Assembly (NCBI GenBank): GCA_040255345.1 | Contig: JBDZUV010000007.1 | Location: 1-44,283 of the forward strand | Source: JAFDWI01 sp040255345 | GTDB taxonomy: Bacteria; Actinomycetota; Acidimicrobiia; Acidimicrobiales; Iamiaceae | DNA length: 44,283 bases | Direction: 5' to 3' | In this document: piece after piece, positions 22,989-31,666 of the stretch | How positions within the stretch are numbered: position 1 is the first letter of the stretch | How the letters are laid out: the number at the start of each line of letters is the position of its first letter | Position numbers and translations under genes: made by a program | Notes under the pieces: generated by a model | What the model was told of the DNA's origin: nothing | What the model saw: the letters and a program-made list of their open reading frames with translations, nothing else | Databases searched by the model: none

Positions 22989-24458
22989 ATGAGCCTCGAC
23001 GAATCCGACCTGGTGGCATCGCTGCCGGAAGGGCTGTACATCGACGGGCAGTGGCGGAGGTCGTCGACCGGTGCCGTCTTCGACGTCGACGATCCTGCGA
23101 CCGGCGAGGCACTGGGGGTCCGGGTCGCGGACGGGTCCGCCGACGATGCGCTGGCGGCGCTGGACGCCGCCGTGCAGGCGCAGGCGCGTTGGGCGGCCAC
23201 CCCGCCGCGGGAGCGGTCCGAGATGCTGCGTCGGGCCTACCAGGGTTGTGTGGATCGGGCGGACGAACTGGCGCTCGCCATGACCCTCGAGATGGGCAAG
23301 CCGCTGGCCGAAAGCCACGCCGAGGTGACCTACGGCGCCGAGTTCTTCCGGTGGTTCGCCGAAGAGGCGGTCCGGATCGACGGCCGCTACACGATCGCAC
23401 CCGGCGGCGACGGCCGGATCGTCGTGACGTCCCGGCCGGTGGGCCCGTCGCTGTTGATCACCCCGTGGAACTTTCCGCTCGCCATGCTCACCCGCAAGGT
23501 CGGCGCCGCCGCGGCGGCCGGTTGCACGATGGTGTGCAAGCCGTCGGAGGTCACGCCGATCACGGCACTGGTGCTGATGGAGATCCTGGTCGAGGCGGGG
23601 TTTCCCGCCGGCGTGTGCAACCTGGTCACCACCACCGATGCGGCGGCCTCGTCGGATGCCCTGCTCGGAGATCCGCGGTTGCGCAAGGTCTCGTTCACCG
23701 GCTCGACCAGGGTCGGCAAGGGGCTGCACGAGACGGCATCGGCAAACCTGCAACGGGTCTCGCTCGAGCTCGGTGGCAACGCGCCCTTCCTGGTGCTCGC
23801 CGACGCCGACGTGGACGCCGCCGTGCACGGCGCGATCGCCGCGAAGATGCGCAACGGGGGAGAGGCCTGCACTTCCGCCAACCGGTTCCTGGTGCACGCA
23901 TCGGTCATGGATCGTTTCACCTCGTCGCTGGCCGCTCAGATGGCGGCCATGCGGCTCGGGCGGGGTACCGAACCCGGCGTCGAGGTGGGCCCGATCATCC
24001 GTGAGGCCGACCGCGACGAGATCGCGGGCCTCGTCGACCGCGCGGTCCACGACGGCGCCCGGGTGGTGACCGGTGGCTCGCCGGTCGATCGTGCCGGCTG
24101 GTTCTACGAACCGACCGTACTGGCCGACGTGCCTTCCGACGCGGCGCTGCTCGGCACCGAGATCTTCGGGCCGGTCGCCCCCGTCGTGTCCTTCGACGAC
24201 GTCGCGGAGGCAATCGCCATCGCGAACGACACCGAGGCCGGGCTGGTGTCGTATCTGTACACCGACGATCTCGACGCGGCGATCCGCGTCGCCGAGTCGC
24301 TCGAGGCGGGGATGGTCGGCATCAACCGTGGGGTCGTGTCGAATCCGGCCGCTCCCTTCGGTGGGGTCAAGGCATCCGGACTCGGCCGCGAAGGCGGCGC
24401 CGAAGGCATCTGGGCCTACCGGGAAACCCAGTACCTCGGCATCGGTCTCAGCGACTAG
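22989..24458 (+). CDS. NAD(P)-dependent aldehyde dehydrogenase, succinate-semialdehyde type
   Basis: 489-residue ALDH-superfamily enzyme. The N-terminal LYIDGQWRRSSTGAVFDVDDPATGE is followed by the cofactor region PWNFPLAMLTRKVGAAAAAGC, KPSEVTPITAL and FTGSTRVGKG; the general base lies in LELGGNAPF and the catalytic Cys in GGEACTSANRF. The ending PFGGVKASGLGREGGAEG is typical of GabD-like succinate-semialdehyde dehydrogenases, but related enzymes oxidise other semialdehydes, so the substrate is not fixed. No gabT or gabP neighbour is present. ATG 22989 is supported by the -10 box 8 nt upstream. Confidence 0.88.
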   Translation: MSLDESDLVASLPEGLYIDGQWRRSSTGAVFDVDDPATGEALGVRVADGSADDALAALDAAVQAQARWAATPPRERSEMLRRAYQGCVDRADELALAMTLEMGKPLAESHAEVTYGAEFFRWFAEEAVRIDGRYTIAPGGDGRIVVTSRPVGPSLLITPWNFPLAMLTRKVGAAAAAGCTMVCKPSEVTPITALVLMEILVEAGFPAGVCNLVTTTDAAASSDALLGDPRLRKVSFTGSTRVGKGLHETASANLQRVSLELGGNAPFLVLADADVDAAVHGAIAAKMRNGGEACTSANRFLVHASVMDRFTSSLAAQMAAMRLGRGTEPGVEVGPIIREADRDEIAGLVDRAVHDGARVVTGGSPVDRAGWFYEPTVLADVPSDAALLGTEIFGPVAPVVSFDDVAEAIAIANDTEAGLVSYLYTDDLDAAIRVAESLEAGMVGINRGVVSNPAAPFGGVKASGLGREGGAEGIWAYRETQYLGIGLSD

Positions 24459-24507
24459 AAAAGCCTTCCGACGAAGGGGGTGGGCCGACGAGTGCGAGGA
24501 TTTGCCG

Positions 24508-25020
24508 ATGGGCAGGAACGAACGCAGCAGGATCACGCTCAGCGACGAAGAGGTCACCGCCTACATCGAACGGCACCGCACGGCCGTGCTCGCGTCGGTC
24601 TCACCGTCGGGCACGCCTCACGTGGTGGCGATGTGGTACGCCGTGATCGGCGGGCAGCTCTGGTTCGAGACCAAGGCGAAGTCACAGAAGGTCGAGAACC
24701 TCCGTCGCAACCCGACCTTGAGCGTCCTGCTCGAGGACGGCGAGACCTATGACCGACTCCGCGGGGTCTCGATGGAAGGCCACGGTGTCATCGTCGACGA
24801 CGCCGACGCGCTGTGGGACGTCGGCGTGAGCATCTGGGAGCGCTACACGGGCCCCTACACCGACGAGGTACGGCCCCTCGTCGAGTACATGCTCAACAAG
24901 CGGGTCGCGATCCGTTTCGACGTGACGCGGGTGCGGTCGTGGGACCACGCCAAGCTCGGCCTGGACCCGCTCCCGATCGGCGGGACCACCGCCGCCCATC
25001 TCGGTGAGCGAATGCCGTGA
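24508..25020 (+). CDS. PPOX-class split-barrel flavin/F420-binding protein
   Basis: 170 residues; GAGGA 7 nt before ATG 24508. It has the split beta-barrel of pyridoxamine-phosphate-oxidase-like proteins: EEVTAYIERHRTAVLASVSPSGTPHVVAMWYAV, GGQLWFETKAKSQKVENLRRNPTLSVLLEDG. Actinobacterial members often use F420 or FMN to reduce enones, quinones or xenobiotics. The C-terminal RIRFDVTRVRSWDHAKL-like segment (RFDVTRVRSWDHAKLG) is common in this subgroup. Its stop overlaps the ABC ATPase start (GTGA). The exact cofactor cannot be assigned from sequence alone. Confidence 0.8.
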   Translation: MGRNERSRITLSDEEVTAYIERHRTAVLASVSPSGTPHVVAMWYAVIGGQLWFETKAKSQKVENLRRNPTLSVLLEDGETYDRLRGVSMEGHGVIVDDADALWDVGVSIWERYTGPYTDEVRPLVEYMLNKRVAIRFDVTRVRSWDHAKLGLDPLPIGGTTAAHLGERMP

Positions 25021-26009
25021 GCGATGACCCGTTGCCGATCGAGCCGCCCGCGATCGAAGCGAGGGGACTCGTCAAGCGGTTCGGCGGCAAGGTCGCCCTC
25101 GCCGGTGTCGACATCGACCTGCCCCGGGGCACGACCACGGCGATCCTCGGCCCGAACGGTGCCGGCAAGACCACGGCGGTCCGCATCCTGACCACGCTGT
25201 CGACGCCCGATGAGGGCCACGCCACGGTGGCCGGATTCGACGTGGCGACCCAGGCGCACGAGGTGCGACGCCGCATCGGTCTCACTGCGCAGGACGCGAC
25301 GGTCGACCCGCTGCTCACCGGACGCGAGAATCTCAGGATGGTCGGCCAACTCCACCAGTTGGGGCGTCGCGAGGCCGACCACCGGGCCAGCGAGCTGCTC
25401 GAATCGTTTTCGTTGGCCGATGCCGCCGACCGCATCGCCGACACCTACTCGGGCGGCATGCGTCGCCGTCTCGACCTCGCCGTGACCCTCGTGGCCCGCC
25501 CCGAGGTGCTCTTCCTCGACGAACCGACCACCGGACTGGACCCCCGCGCCCGTGTCGAACTCTGGGACGTGCTGGACGGACTGGTCGACCTGGGAGCGTC
25601 GTTGCTCCTGACCACGCAGTACCTCGAGGAAGCCGACCGGCTGGCAGATGACATCGTCGTGATCGACCGGGGTCGGGTCATCGCCCGGGGCGATGCCCGT
25701 CGCCTGAAGCGGCAGGTCGGAGGCGACCACATCGGCGTGACGGTGGCCGATCCGGTCGACCTCGATGCGGCTGCGGCGGTGCTGGCGCGGGTCTGTGGTG
25801 CCGACCCGGTCACCGATCATGGCGACCACACGACGACCGCGCCGACCGAGGAGGGGGTCGCGGGACTCGCCGCCGTGGCCGCGGCTCTCGCCGATGCGAG
25901 GATCGCGGTCGAAGACCTCAGCCTGCGCCAACCGACCCTCGACGAGGTGTTCCTCACCCTCACCGGGGCCGCACCGACCGACGAGGAACTCTCGGGAGCC
26001 GACCGATGA
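25017..26009 (+). CDS. DrrA-type ABC transporter ATP-binding protein
   Basis: 330-residue ATPase subunit of an ABC-2 exporter. Walker A is GPNGAGKTTAVRIL (about 44), the signature YSGGMRRRLDLAVTL, Walker B EVLFLDEPTTGLDPRAR, and the H-loop position is occupied by Gln (LLTTQYLEEADRLAD), as in the DrrA/daunorubicin-resistance group. A C-terminal ~90-residue extension (DHIGVTVADPVDLDAAAA ... LRQPTLDEVFLTLTG) is also DrrA-like. GTG overlaps the previous stop and the TGA overlaps the permease ATG. The substrate is unknown, possibly a hydrophobic compound or lipid. Confidence 0.92.
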   Translation: MSDDPLPIEPPAIEARGLVKRFGGKVALAGVDIDLPRGTTTAILGPNGAGKTTAVRILTTLSTPDEGHATVAGFDVATQAHEVRRRIGLTAQDATVDPLLTGRENLRMVGQLHQLGRREADHRASELLESFSLADAADRIADTYSGGMRRRLDLAVTLVARPEVLFLDEPTTGLDPRARVELWDVLDGLVDLGASLLLTTQYLEEADRLADDIVVIDRGRVIARGDARRLKRQVGGDHIGVTVADPVDLDAAAAVLARVCGADPVTDHGDHTTTAPTEEGVAGLAAVAAALADARIAVEDLSLRQPTLDEVFLTLTGAAPTDEELSGADR

Positions 26010-26863
26010 ACGCCATCGACACCCTCGAACGACAGGTCGCGGAGGTCGACGCCCCGCTGCACGAACCGCGGGGTTTCGTGCACGACACCTGGATCATCGC
26101 CCGCCGCGGCATCATCCACATGCGGCGCCAACCCGAGCAGCTCAGCGACGCGACCGTGCAACCGATCATGTTCGTGCTCATGTTCGGCTACGTGTTCGGT
26201 GGGGCGATCGACGCCCCCGGCGGCGGGAACTACCGCGAGTTCCTCATGGGCGGGATCATCGCCCAGACCCTGACGTTCACCACCTTCGGCGTGGCGCTGG
26301 CGATCGCGAACGATCGCAAGAACCAGGTGGTGGACCGGTTCCGGTCACTGCCCATCGCCCGGGGCACCGTCCTGGCAGGGTACGCCCTGGCGAACTTCAT
26401 CAAGGCGTTCCTTCCGGTGGTGCTGATGTCGGTCACCGGGCTCGTGATCGGTTGGCGGATCCGCAACGGCTTCGTCCAGGCGGTCGAGGCCTACGTGCTG
26501 ATGATGGGCTTCGTACTCGCGATGATCTGGGTCGGGATCCTCCTGGGGAGCCTCGTCCGCACGCCCGAGGGGGTCAACGGGATCGCCTTCGCGGTGCTGT
26601 TCCCGGTCACGTTCATCGCGTCGACCTTCGTGCCGCCCACCTCGATGCCCGGCCCGCTCCAGACGTTCGCCCGGTGGAATCCGGTGACCACGCTGTCCGA
26701 CGGGCTCCGGGAGCTCTTCGGCAATCCGGTCACGGCCGCGACGGCGTCGGACCCGTGGCCGACCCATCACCCGGTCGCGTACACGGTCCTGTGGATCGCC
26801 CTGGTGGTCGGGGTGTGTGCGCCCCTCGCGGTGCGGACGTACCGCCGCTCGATCGCGACGTGA
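26006..26863 (+). CDS. DrrB-type ABC-2 transporter permease
   Basis: 285 residues with about six membrane helices, the partner of the preceding ATPase (ATGA overlap). A cytoplasmic N-terminus with IARRGIIHMRRQPEQLSDATVQPIMFVLMFGYVF is typical of DrrB; GIIAQTLTFTTFGVALAIANDRKNQVVDRFRSLPI is the coupling-helix region; VLFPVTFIASTFVPPTSMPGPLQTFARWNPVT is the last conserved block. Together with 25017-26009 it would form an exporter with two copies of each subunit. Its stop codon directly abuts that of the convergent gene (TGATCA). Confidence 0.92.
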   Translation: MNAIDTLERQVAEVDAPLHEPRGFVHDTWIIARRGIIHMRRQPEQLSDATVQPIMFVLMFGYVFGGAIDAPGGGNYREFLMGGIIAQTLTFTTFGVALAIANDRKNQVVDRFRSLPIARGTVLAGYALANFIKAFLPVVLMSVTGLVIGWRIRNGFVQAVEAYVLMMGFVLAMIWVGILLGSLVRTPEGVNGIAFAVLFPVTFIASTFVPPTSMPGPLQTFARWNPVTTLSDGLRELFGNPVTAATASDPWPTHHPVAYTVLWIALVVGVCAPLAVRTYRRSIAT

Positions 26864-28675
26864 TCAGGTCGTCTCGACGTGATCGTCGATGGCGTCCAGG
26901 GACCCGAGCTGCACGAGGTGTGCGAACTCCGCGTTGTCACGTTTGACCTCTTCGAAGGTGCCGACCGTCTCGATGCGGCCCTGGCGCATGAAGATGAGCT
27001 GATCGCAGCGACGGACCGTCGAGAGGCGGTGCGCCACGATGAGCATCGTCTGGTGGCCGTGCAGACTGTCGATCGTGTCGGTGATGTACCGCTCGGTCTG
27101 CGAATCCAGTGACGAGGTCGCCTCGTCGAGCACGAGGAGTTTCGGTCTGAGGTACAGCGCCCTGGCGATGCCGATGCGCTGGCGTTGGCCACCCGACAAC
27201 CGCACGCCACGTTCTCCGATGAAGGTGGCCAGGCCGTCGGGGAGTGAGTCGACCAGGTCGGCGAGCTGCGCCCGATGCACTGCTTCGTCGAGTCGTGCGG
27301 CGTCGATCTCGTCATCGGCCTCGCCGAAGGCGATGTTCGCCCGGAGTGAATCGTCGAGCAGGAAGACGTCCTGGGGGACGAGTCCGATGGCCCGTTGCCA
27401 CGCGGGCATGACGTCGACGAGATTCTCGCCGTCGATCAGGATCCGGCCTTCGGTGGGCAGGTGCAGCCCCAGGATCAGGTCCACCAACGTGGTCTTGCCC
27501 GCGCCGCTCGAGCCGACGACGGCCAGGGACCGACCGGCGGGGATCTCCAGGTCGATGCCGTTCAGTACGCTGCGGTCGGTGCCGGCGTAGGTGAAACCCA
27601 CTCCTTCGATCGTGATGCGGTCGTTCAGGCCGAGTATCGGGACCTCTCCGGTGGCGGCGTGCGGGGGTGCCAGGTCGTCGAGGTCGCGGACCACGATCTT
27701 CATGCCTTCCGCGCCGATCCGCATGGTGTTCACCGCAGCGAACATGCGGACCATCGACGGCAGGATCCGGAATCCGGCGGCGACGAAGAGGCCGAGGGTC
27801 GCTGCGCCCTGTTGGGCCTCGTTGCCGGCGAACACGATGATGCTCATGAGCGCGATGCCCACGATGAACAGCATCTCCATCACGTAGCGGGGTGCTTCGC
27901 CGAGGAACAGCGCCATCTGGGTGGCCTTCGCATAGACCACGCGGGCGTCCTCGTAGCGACCGAGAAAGTACGACTGCTTCCGTCGGACCTGGACCTCCTT
28001 GATGCCCCCCAGCCCTTGGAAGGCCGCCTGGTAGACGTCCGCCGCCGATTCGATGAGTTCCCGGCTGGCACGCTGCGCCCGCCGCCGGACGATGCGGAGG
28101 AACCCGTAACCGACGATGGTGAAGTACGCCACCATGCCGAGCGCGGGGATCGGGCGGAGCACCGTGAGGACCGCGGCCACCGCGAAGATCGTGGTGCCTT
28201 CGGACACGATCGTCAGGATCCCGATGACCGTGTTCATGAACGTCTGGTTCACGCCTTCCTGGACGGTCCTGACCAGATCGGCCGAGTTGCGTCGCAGATG
28301 GAGTGCATAGGGCGCGCCGAGATATCGCCGGAACAACGCCGCCGCGGTGTGCGCCGCCTGGACGTTGAGGAAGCCGATCATCCACCAACGGAAGAACAGC
28401 GTGAACAGACCCTTGATCAGGAATGCGCCGAACACGATGGCGGCGAGGATCACCGCGAGACCGCCGTCGCTCGGGTTGCCGAAGAAGTCGGCGACCCGAC
28501 CGAGCGCACCGCTGTCGGTGGACGCCCCGGCGAACATCTGCATCAGCGGCAGGAGCAGGATCAGCCCGATCATCTCGAAGACCGACACCGCCAGCAGTCC
28601 CATGACCGCGATCTTCAGGCGACGACGGGTGGCGTCGTCGAGAAACCGGTAGAGGCCGACGAGGTTCTGTTTCAT
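26864..28675 (-). CDS. ABC exporter (fused permease-ATPase), PglK/MsbA-like
   Basis: 603 residues: six membrane helices (1-320) fused to an ATPase. The N-terminus (LYRFLDDATRRRLKIAVMG, then IGLILLLPLMQMFAG) resembles PglK/WlaB-type lipid-linked oligosaccharide flippases more than lipid A MsbA. Walker A is GSSGAGKTTLVDLILGLH, signature LSGGQRQRIGIARAL, Walker B KLLVLDEATSSLD, H-loop IVAHRLSTV; all are complete, so it should be an active homodimer. The ATG overlaps the stop of the upstream ThDP-enzyme gene (ATGA). No glycosyltransferases are nearby, so its substrate is unclear. Confidence 0.88.
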   Translation of the reverse strand: MKQNLVGLYRFLDDATRRRLKIAVMGLLAVSVFEMIGLILLLPLMQMFAGASTDSGALGRVADFFGNPSDGGLAVILAAIVFGAFLIKGLFTLFFRWWMIGFLNVQAAHTAAALFRRYLGAPYALHLRRNSADLVRTVQEGVNQTFMNTVIGILTIVSEGTTIFAVAAVLTVLRPIPALGMVAYFTIVGYGFLRIVRRRAQRASRELIESAADVYQAAFQGLGGIKEVQVRRKQSYFLGRYEDARVVYAKATQMALFLGEAPRYVMEMLFIVGIALMSIIVFAGNEAQQGAATLGLFVAAGFRILPSMVRMFAAVNTMRIGAEGMKIVVRDLDDLAPPHAATGEVPILGLNDRITIEGVGFTYAGTDRSVLNGIDLEIPAGRSLAVVGSSGAGKTTLVDLILGLHLPTEGRILIDGENLVDVMPAWQRAIGLVPQDVFLLDDSLRANIAFGEADDEIDAARLDEAVHRAQLADLVDSLPDGLATFIGERGVRLSGGQRQRIGIARALYLRPKLLVLDEATSSLDSQTERYITDTIDSLHGHQTMLIVAHRLSTVRRCDQLIFMRQGRIETVGTFEEVKRDNAEFAHLVQLGSLDAIDDHVETT

Positions 28676-30243
28676 GAACGAGGGGCCCAGACCAGCGGTT
28701 CGAGGCCGACCTGGATCAGGTGGGGGCCGGCCTCGTCGAGGGCTGCTGAGAACTGGTCGGCGAATTCGCCGACGGTCGTGGCCCTGGAGGCGGCGACGCC
28801 GAGCCCGCGGGCGATCGACACGTAGTCGAGTTCCGGGTCGGACAGATCCAGCATCGACAGCGCCACCGGTCCGGGTTCTTCGGCACCGACCCGCGACAGT
28901 TCCAGGTTCAGGATCGCATAGCTGCGGTTGTTCAACAGGATCGTGGTGACGTTCGAACGCTCACGGGCCTGGGTCCACAGCGACTGGATCGTGTACATGG
29001 CGCTGCCATCGGACTCGAGGGCGATCACCGGTCGATCGGGTGCGGCGAGGGCCGCACCCGTGGCGACCGGCAGGCCCTGACCGATGGCGCCTCCGGTGAG
29101 GGTGAGCCAGTCGTGCGGCGGGCAACCCGCCGTGGCGCCCGAGATCGACAACCCCGAGGTGTTCGACTCGTCCGACACGATCGCGTCTTCGGGCAACAGC
29201 GCGCCGAGGGCCGCGGCGAGCGAATCGGCGGTCAGGTCGCCCGAGCCGAGTGCCGGTCGCACCGCTTCCTGACGCGGCACGTCGTCGGGCGCACCGAGCC
29301 TTGCGGCCAGTGCGTCGAGAAGGGCGATCGGGTCGCTCCCGGTGGGTTCGAAGCGGATCACTTCACAGCCGACGGGAACCAGGTCCGACGGCTTTCCGGG
29401 ATAGGCGAAGAAGCTCACCGGCGAGGTGGTGTCGACCACGACGAGTCTGGTCACGCCGTCGAGTTGCATCTGGGTGAACTCGGCGAGGTAGCCGAGGCGC
29501 TCGATCGCGGGGAGGCCGGCGCCGCGGCGGAGTCGGGCCGGGAAGGTCTCGGCGAACAGCTTCGCCCCGGTCGCCGCCGCGACACGTGCGGCCGCGACGA
29601 GTCCGGTCTCCGAACCGAGCACCCGCCCGCCGACCAGGAGGGCACTGGAGCCTTCGCCGCGTAGCGCCTCGGCGGCACGGTCGATCGCTGCGTCGTCGAG
29701 GGGTGCCGGCTCGGCCGCCGCGCGGGGTTCGGCCGGTCCGCGGGCTTCCGACCACGAGGCGTCCGCAGGCAGGATGAGCGTGGCGACCCGGCCGGGGGGA
29801 CCCTGGGCGGCGGCGACGGCGTCGGCGGTGTCGTCGGGGAGATTCTCGGCCGACTCGGAGGACCGCACCCATCCCGAGACCGCCCTGGCGAGGCCGTCGA
29901 TGTCGGAGGTGAGCGGCGCGTCGTACTTGCGGTGGTAGGTGGCGTGGTCCCCGACGATGTTGACGACAGGGACATGGCCGCGCCGGGCGTTGTGGAGGTT
30001 GGCCCAACCGTTGCCCATGCCCGGTCCCAGGTGCAACAGGGTCGCCGCCGGACGACCGGCGATCCGCGCGTAGCCGTCGGCTGCGCCGGTGGCCACCCCC
30101 TCGAACAGGGCGAGCACCGCGCGCACGTCGGGCACCGAATCGAGCGCGGCGACGAAGTGCATCTCGGACGTCCCCGGGTTGGTGAAGCAGATGTCCACAC
30201 CGCAGTTGGCGAGGGTGCGGATGAGTGCCTGTGCACCGTTCAT
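28672..30243 (-). CDS. Thiamine-diphosphate enzyme, acetolactate synthase/IlvX-like
   Basis: 523 residues with the ALS/benzoylformate-decarboxylase three-domain layout. The N-terminal Pyr domain (GVDICFTNPGTSEMHFVAAL, then ALFEGVATGAADGYARIAG with the cofactor-activating Glu) leads to a central domain and the C-terminal PP domain with LESDGSAMYTIQSLWTQARE ... LLNN, a variant of the GDG-NN ThDP motif. It looks closest to the IlvX-type proteins of mycobacteria, not to the main IlvB; no small regulatory subunit (ilvN) is present. It follows the GlcD-type gene by 15 nt with AAGGGA as ribosome site, so it may act on the 2-oxo acid that enzyme makes. True reaction unknown. Confidence 0.8.
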   Translation of the reverse strand: MNGAQALIRTLANCGVDICFTNPGTSEMHFVAALDSVPDVRAVLALFEGVATGAADGYARIAGRPAATLLHLGPGMGNGWANLHNARRGHVPVVNIVGDHATYHRKYDAPLTSDIDGLARAVSGWVRSSESAENLPDDTADAVAAAQGPPGRVATLILPADASWSEARGPAEPRAAAEPAPLDDAAIDRAAEALRGEGSSALLVGGRVLGSETGLVAAARVAAATGAKLFAETFPARLRRGAGLPAIERLGYLAEFTQMQLDGVTRLVVVDTTSPVSFFAYPGKPSDLVPVGCEVIRFEPTGSDPIALLDALAARLGAPDDVPRQEAVRPALGSGDLTADSLAAALGALLPEDAIVSDESNTSGLSISGATAGCPPHDWLTLTGGAIGQGLPVATGAALAAPDRPVIALESDGSAMYTIQSLWTQARERSNVTTILLNNRSYAILNLELSRVGAEEPGPVALSMLDLSDPELDYVSIARGLGVAASRATTVGEFADQFSAALDEAGPHLIQVGLEPLVWAPRS

Positions 30244-30258
30244 GGTCGGCTGGTCCCT

Positions 30259-31632
30259 TCAGTCGTAGATGGTGCCGGGGTTCAGAATGCCATGAGGATC
30301 GAACGCGGCCTTGATCCGGCGCATCAGGGCGAGCTTCGCCGGATCCTCGAGCGCGATGTAGTGGTGGGCCTTCTGCTTGCCGAGCCCGTGTTCGCCCGAT
30401 ATGGCACCACCGAGTGACATGCCGAGTGCGAACACCCGGTGCAACACGTCTTCGCGTGCCTCGGGGTCGGGCTGGAAGATCGCGAGGTGGACGTTGCCGT
30501 CGCCGGCGTGGCCGCACCCGGCGATGAGCGAACCGGATTCGGTGGCGAGTTTCGAGACGCCGTCGAGGAAGTCCGGGATCGAGGCACGGGGTACCACCGT
30601 GTCGATGATCTCGTCCGCGTTGCTGGCCTTCGCGAGCCAGAACGCCTTTTCGCGTGCTTCCACGAGTTGCGCACCTGCGGCCGAGGGGAGCACGAAGACG
30701 TCCATGGCGCCCAGATCGTCCAGGAGGTTCGCGCAGACGGCGACGTCCTCGTCGAGCCGGGACGCCTCTGCCGATTCGAGCACGACCATCAGGTAGGCGA
30801 GCGCGTGCTCCTTGATGTCGGCGGGTAGGCCCAGTTCGAGGCCGACGTACGCCGTGGCGCCGCTCATCGTGAGAAAGTCGATGTATTCCAGCATCATCGG
30901 GTCCAGTCCGGCGCCGACGATCCGGGGGACCGCCCGGGTCACCTCGTCGAGGGTCGCGAACGGTGCCAGGACCGTGGCGACGTGCGCCAGGCGTGGACGG
31001 AGCTGCAGCGTCGCTTCGGTGATGAGTGCCAGGGTGCCTTCCGAGCCGATGACGAGCTGGGTGAGGTCGTACCCACTGGACGACTTGACGTACTTGCCGC
31101 CCGAACGGATCTGTTCGCCGGTGGGTAGCACCGCTTCGATCCCGAGCACGTTGTGGCGGGTGACCCCGTACTTCACGGCGCGCATCCCCCCGGCGTTCGT
31201 CGCGACGTTGCCGCCGAGACTCGCCGAGTTCTCGCCCGGAAACACCTCGTACACCAGGCTCACCGCAGCGGTCGCCTCGTCGAGTTCGGCGAGGGTGACG
31301 CCGGGTTGGACGGTCGCCGTGTGATTCGCGGTGTCGATGTCGAGGATCCGGTTCATCCGATCGAAGGACACGACGATCCCGTCGGCACGTGGGCGACACG
31401 CGCCGGACATGCCCGTGCCCCGGCCGCGGGCGGTGACCGGAACGCCGTCCGCGTCGGCGATGGTGAGGATCCGGGCGACCTCGTCGGTCGAGGCGGGCCT
31501 GACGACGGCGAGTGGCACGACGGGTTCCATCCCGAGCGCCTCGTCGTGGGTGTCGTCCGCCGAGATCGCGGCACCGGTCGTGACGTTCGCCGGGCCGACC
31601 ACAGCAGAGAGTTGAGGCAGGAGCTCGCTCAT
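30259..31632 (-). CDS. FAD-linked D-2-hydroxyacid dehydrogenase (GlcD-like)
   Basis: 457 residues. VAO/PCMH-type FAD domain (VVPLAVVRPASTDEVARILTIA, VPVTARGRGTGMSGACRP, PGENSASLGGNVATNAGGMRAVKYGVTRHNVLG, VIGSEGTLALITEATL) followed by a FAD-oxidase C-terminal domain with GCGHAGDGNVHLAIF and SGEHGLGKQKAH, and the ending GILNPGTIYD. These enzymes oxidise glycolate, D-lactate, D-2-hydroxyglutarate or similar acids. ATG 31632 is taken as start; an in-frame GTG at 31644 is possible, and neither has a strong Shine-Dalgarno. It lies 34 nt after menB in the same direction. Confidence 0.88.
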   Translation of the reverse strand: MSELLPQLSAVVGPANVTTGAAISADDTHDEALGMEPVVPLAVVRPASTDEVARILTIADADGVPVTARGRGTGMSGACRPRADGIVVSFDRMNRILDIDTANHTATVQPGVTLAELDEATAAVSLVYEVFPGENSASLGGNVATNAGGMRAVKYGVTRHNVLGIEAVLPTGEQIRSGGKYVKSSSGYDLTQLVIGSEGTLALITEATLQLRPRLAHVATVLAPFATLDEVTRAVPRIVGAGLDPMMLEYIDFLTMSGATAYVGLELGLPADIKEHALAYLMVVLESAEASRLDEDVAVCANLLDDLGAMDVFVLPSAAGAQLVEAREKAFWLAKASNADEIIDTVVPRASIPDFLDGVSKLATESGSLIAGCGHAGDGNVHLAIFQPDPEAREDVLHRVFALGMSLGGAISGEHGLGKQKAHHYIALEDPAKLALMRRIKAAFDPHGILNPGTIYD

Positions 31633-31666
31633 GAGATGAGGCACGTTCGCTTTCGGATGGGTGGTC

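Noticed and set aside
24459..24507. Hairpin CCTTC-CGAC-GAAGG after the aldehyde dehydrogenase as terminator
   Set aside because: Only a 5-bp stem with no U-tract; too weak to list as a feature.
26864..30243. Acetolactate synthase plus exporter as a branched-chain amino acid operon
   Set aside because: No ilvN, ilvC or other ilv gene is present and the ThDP motif deviates from IlvB.
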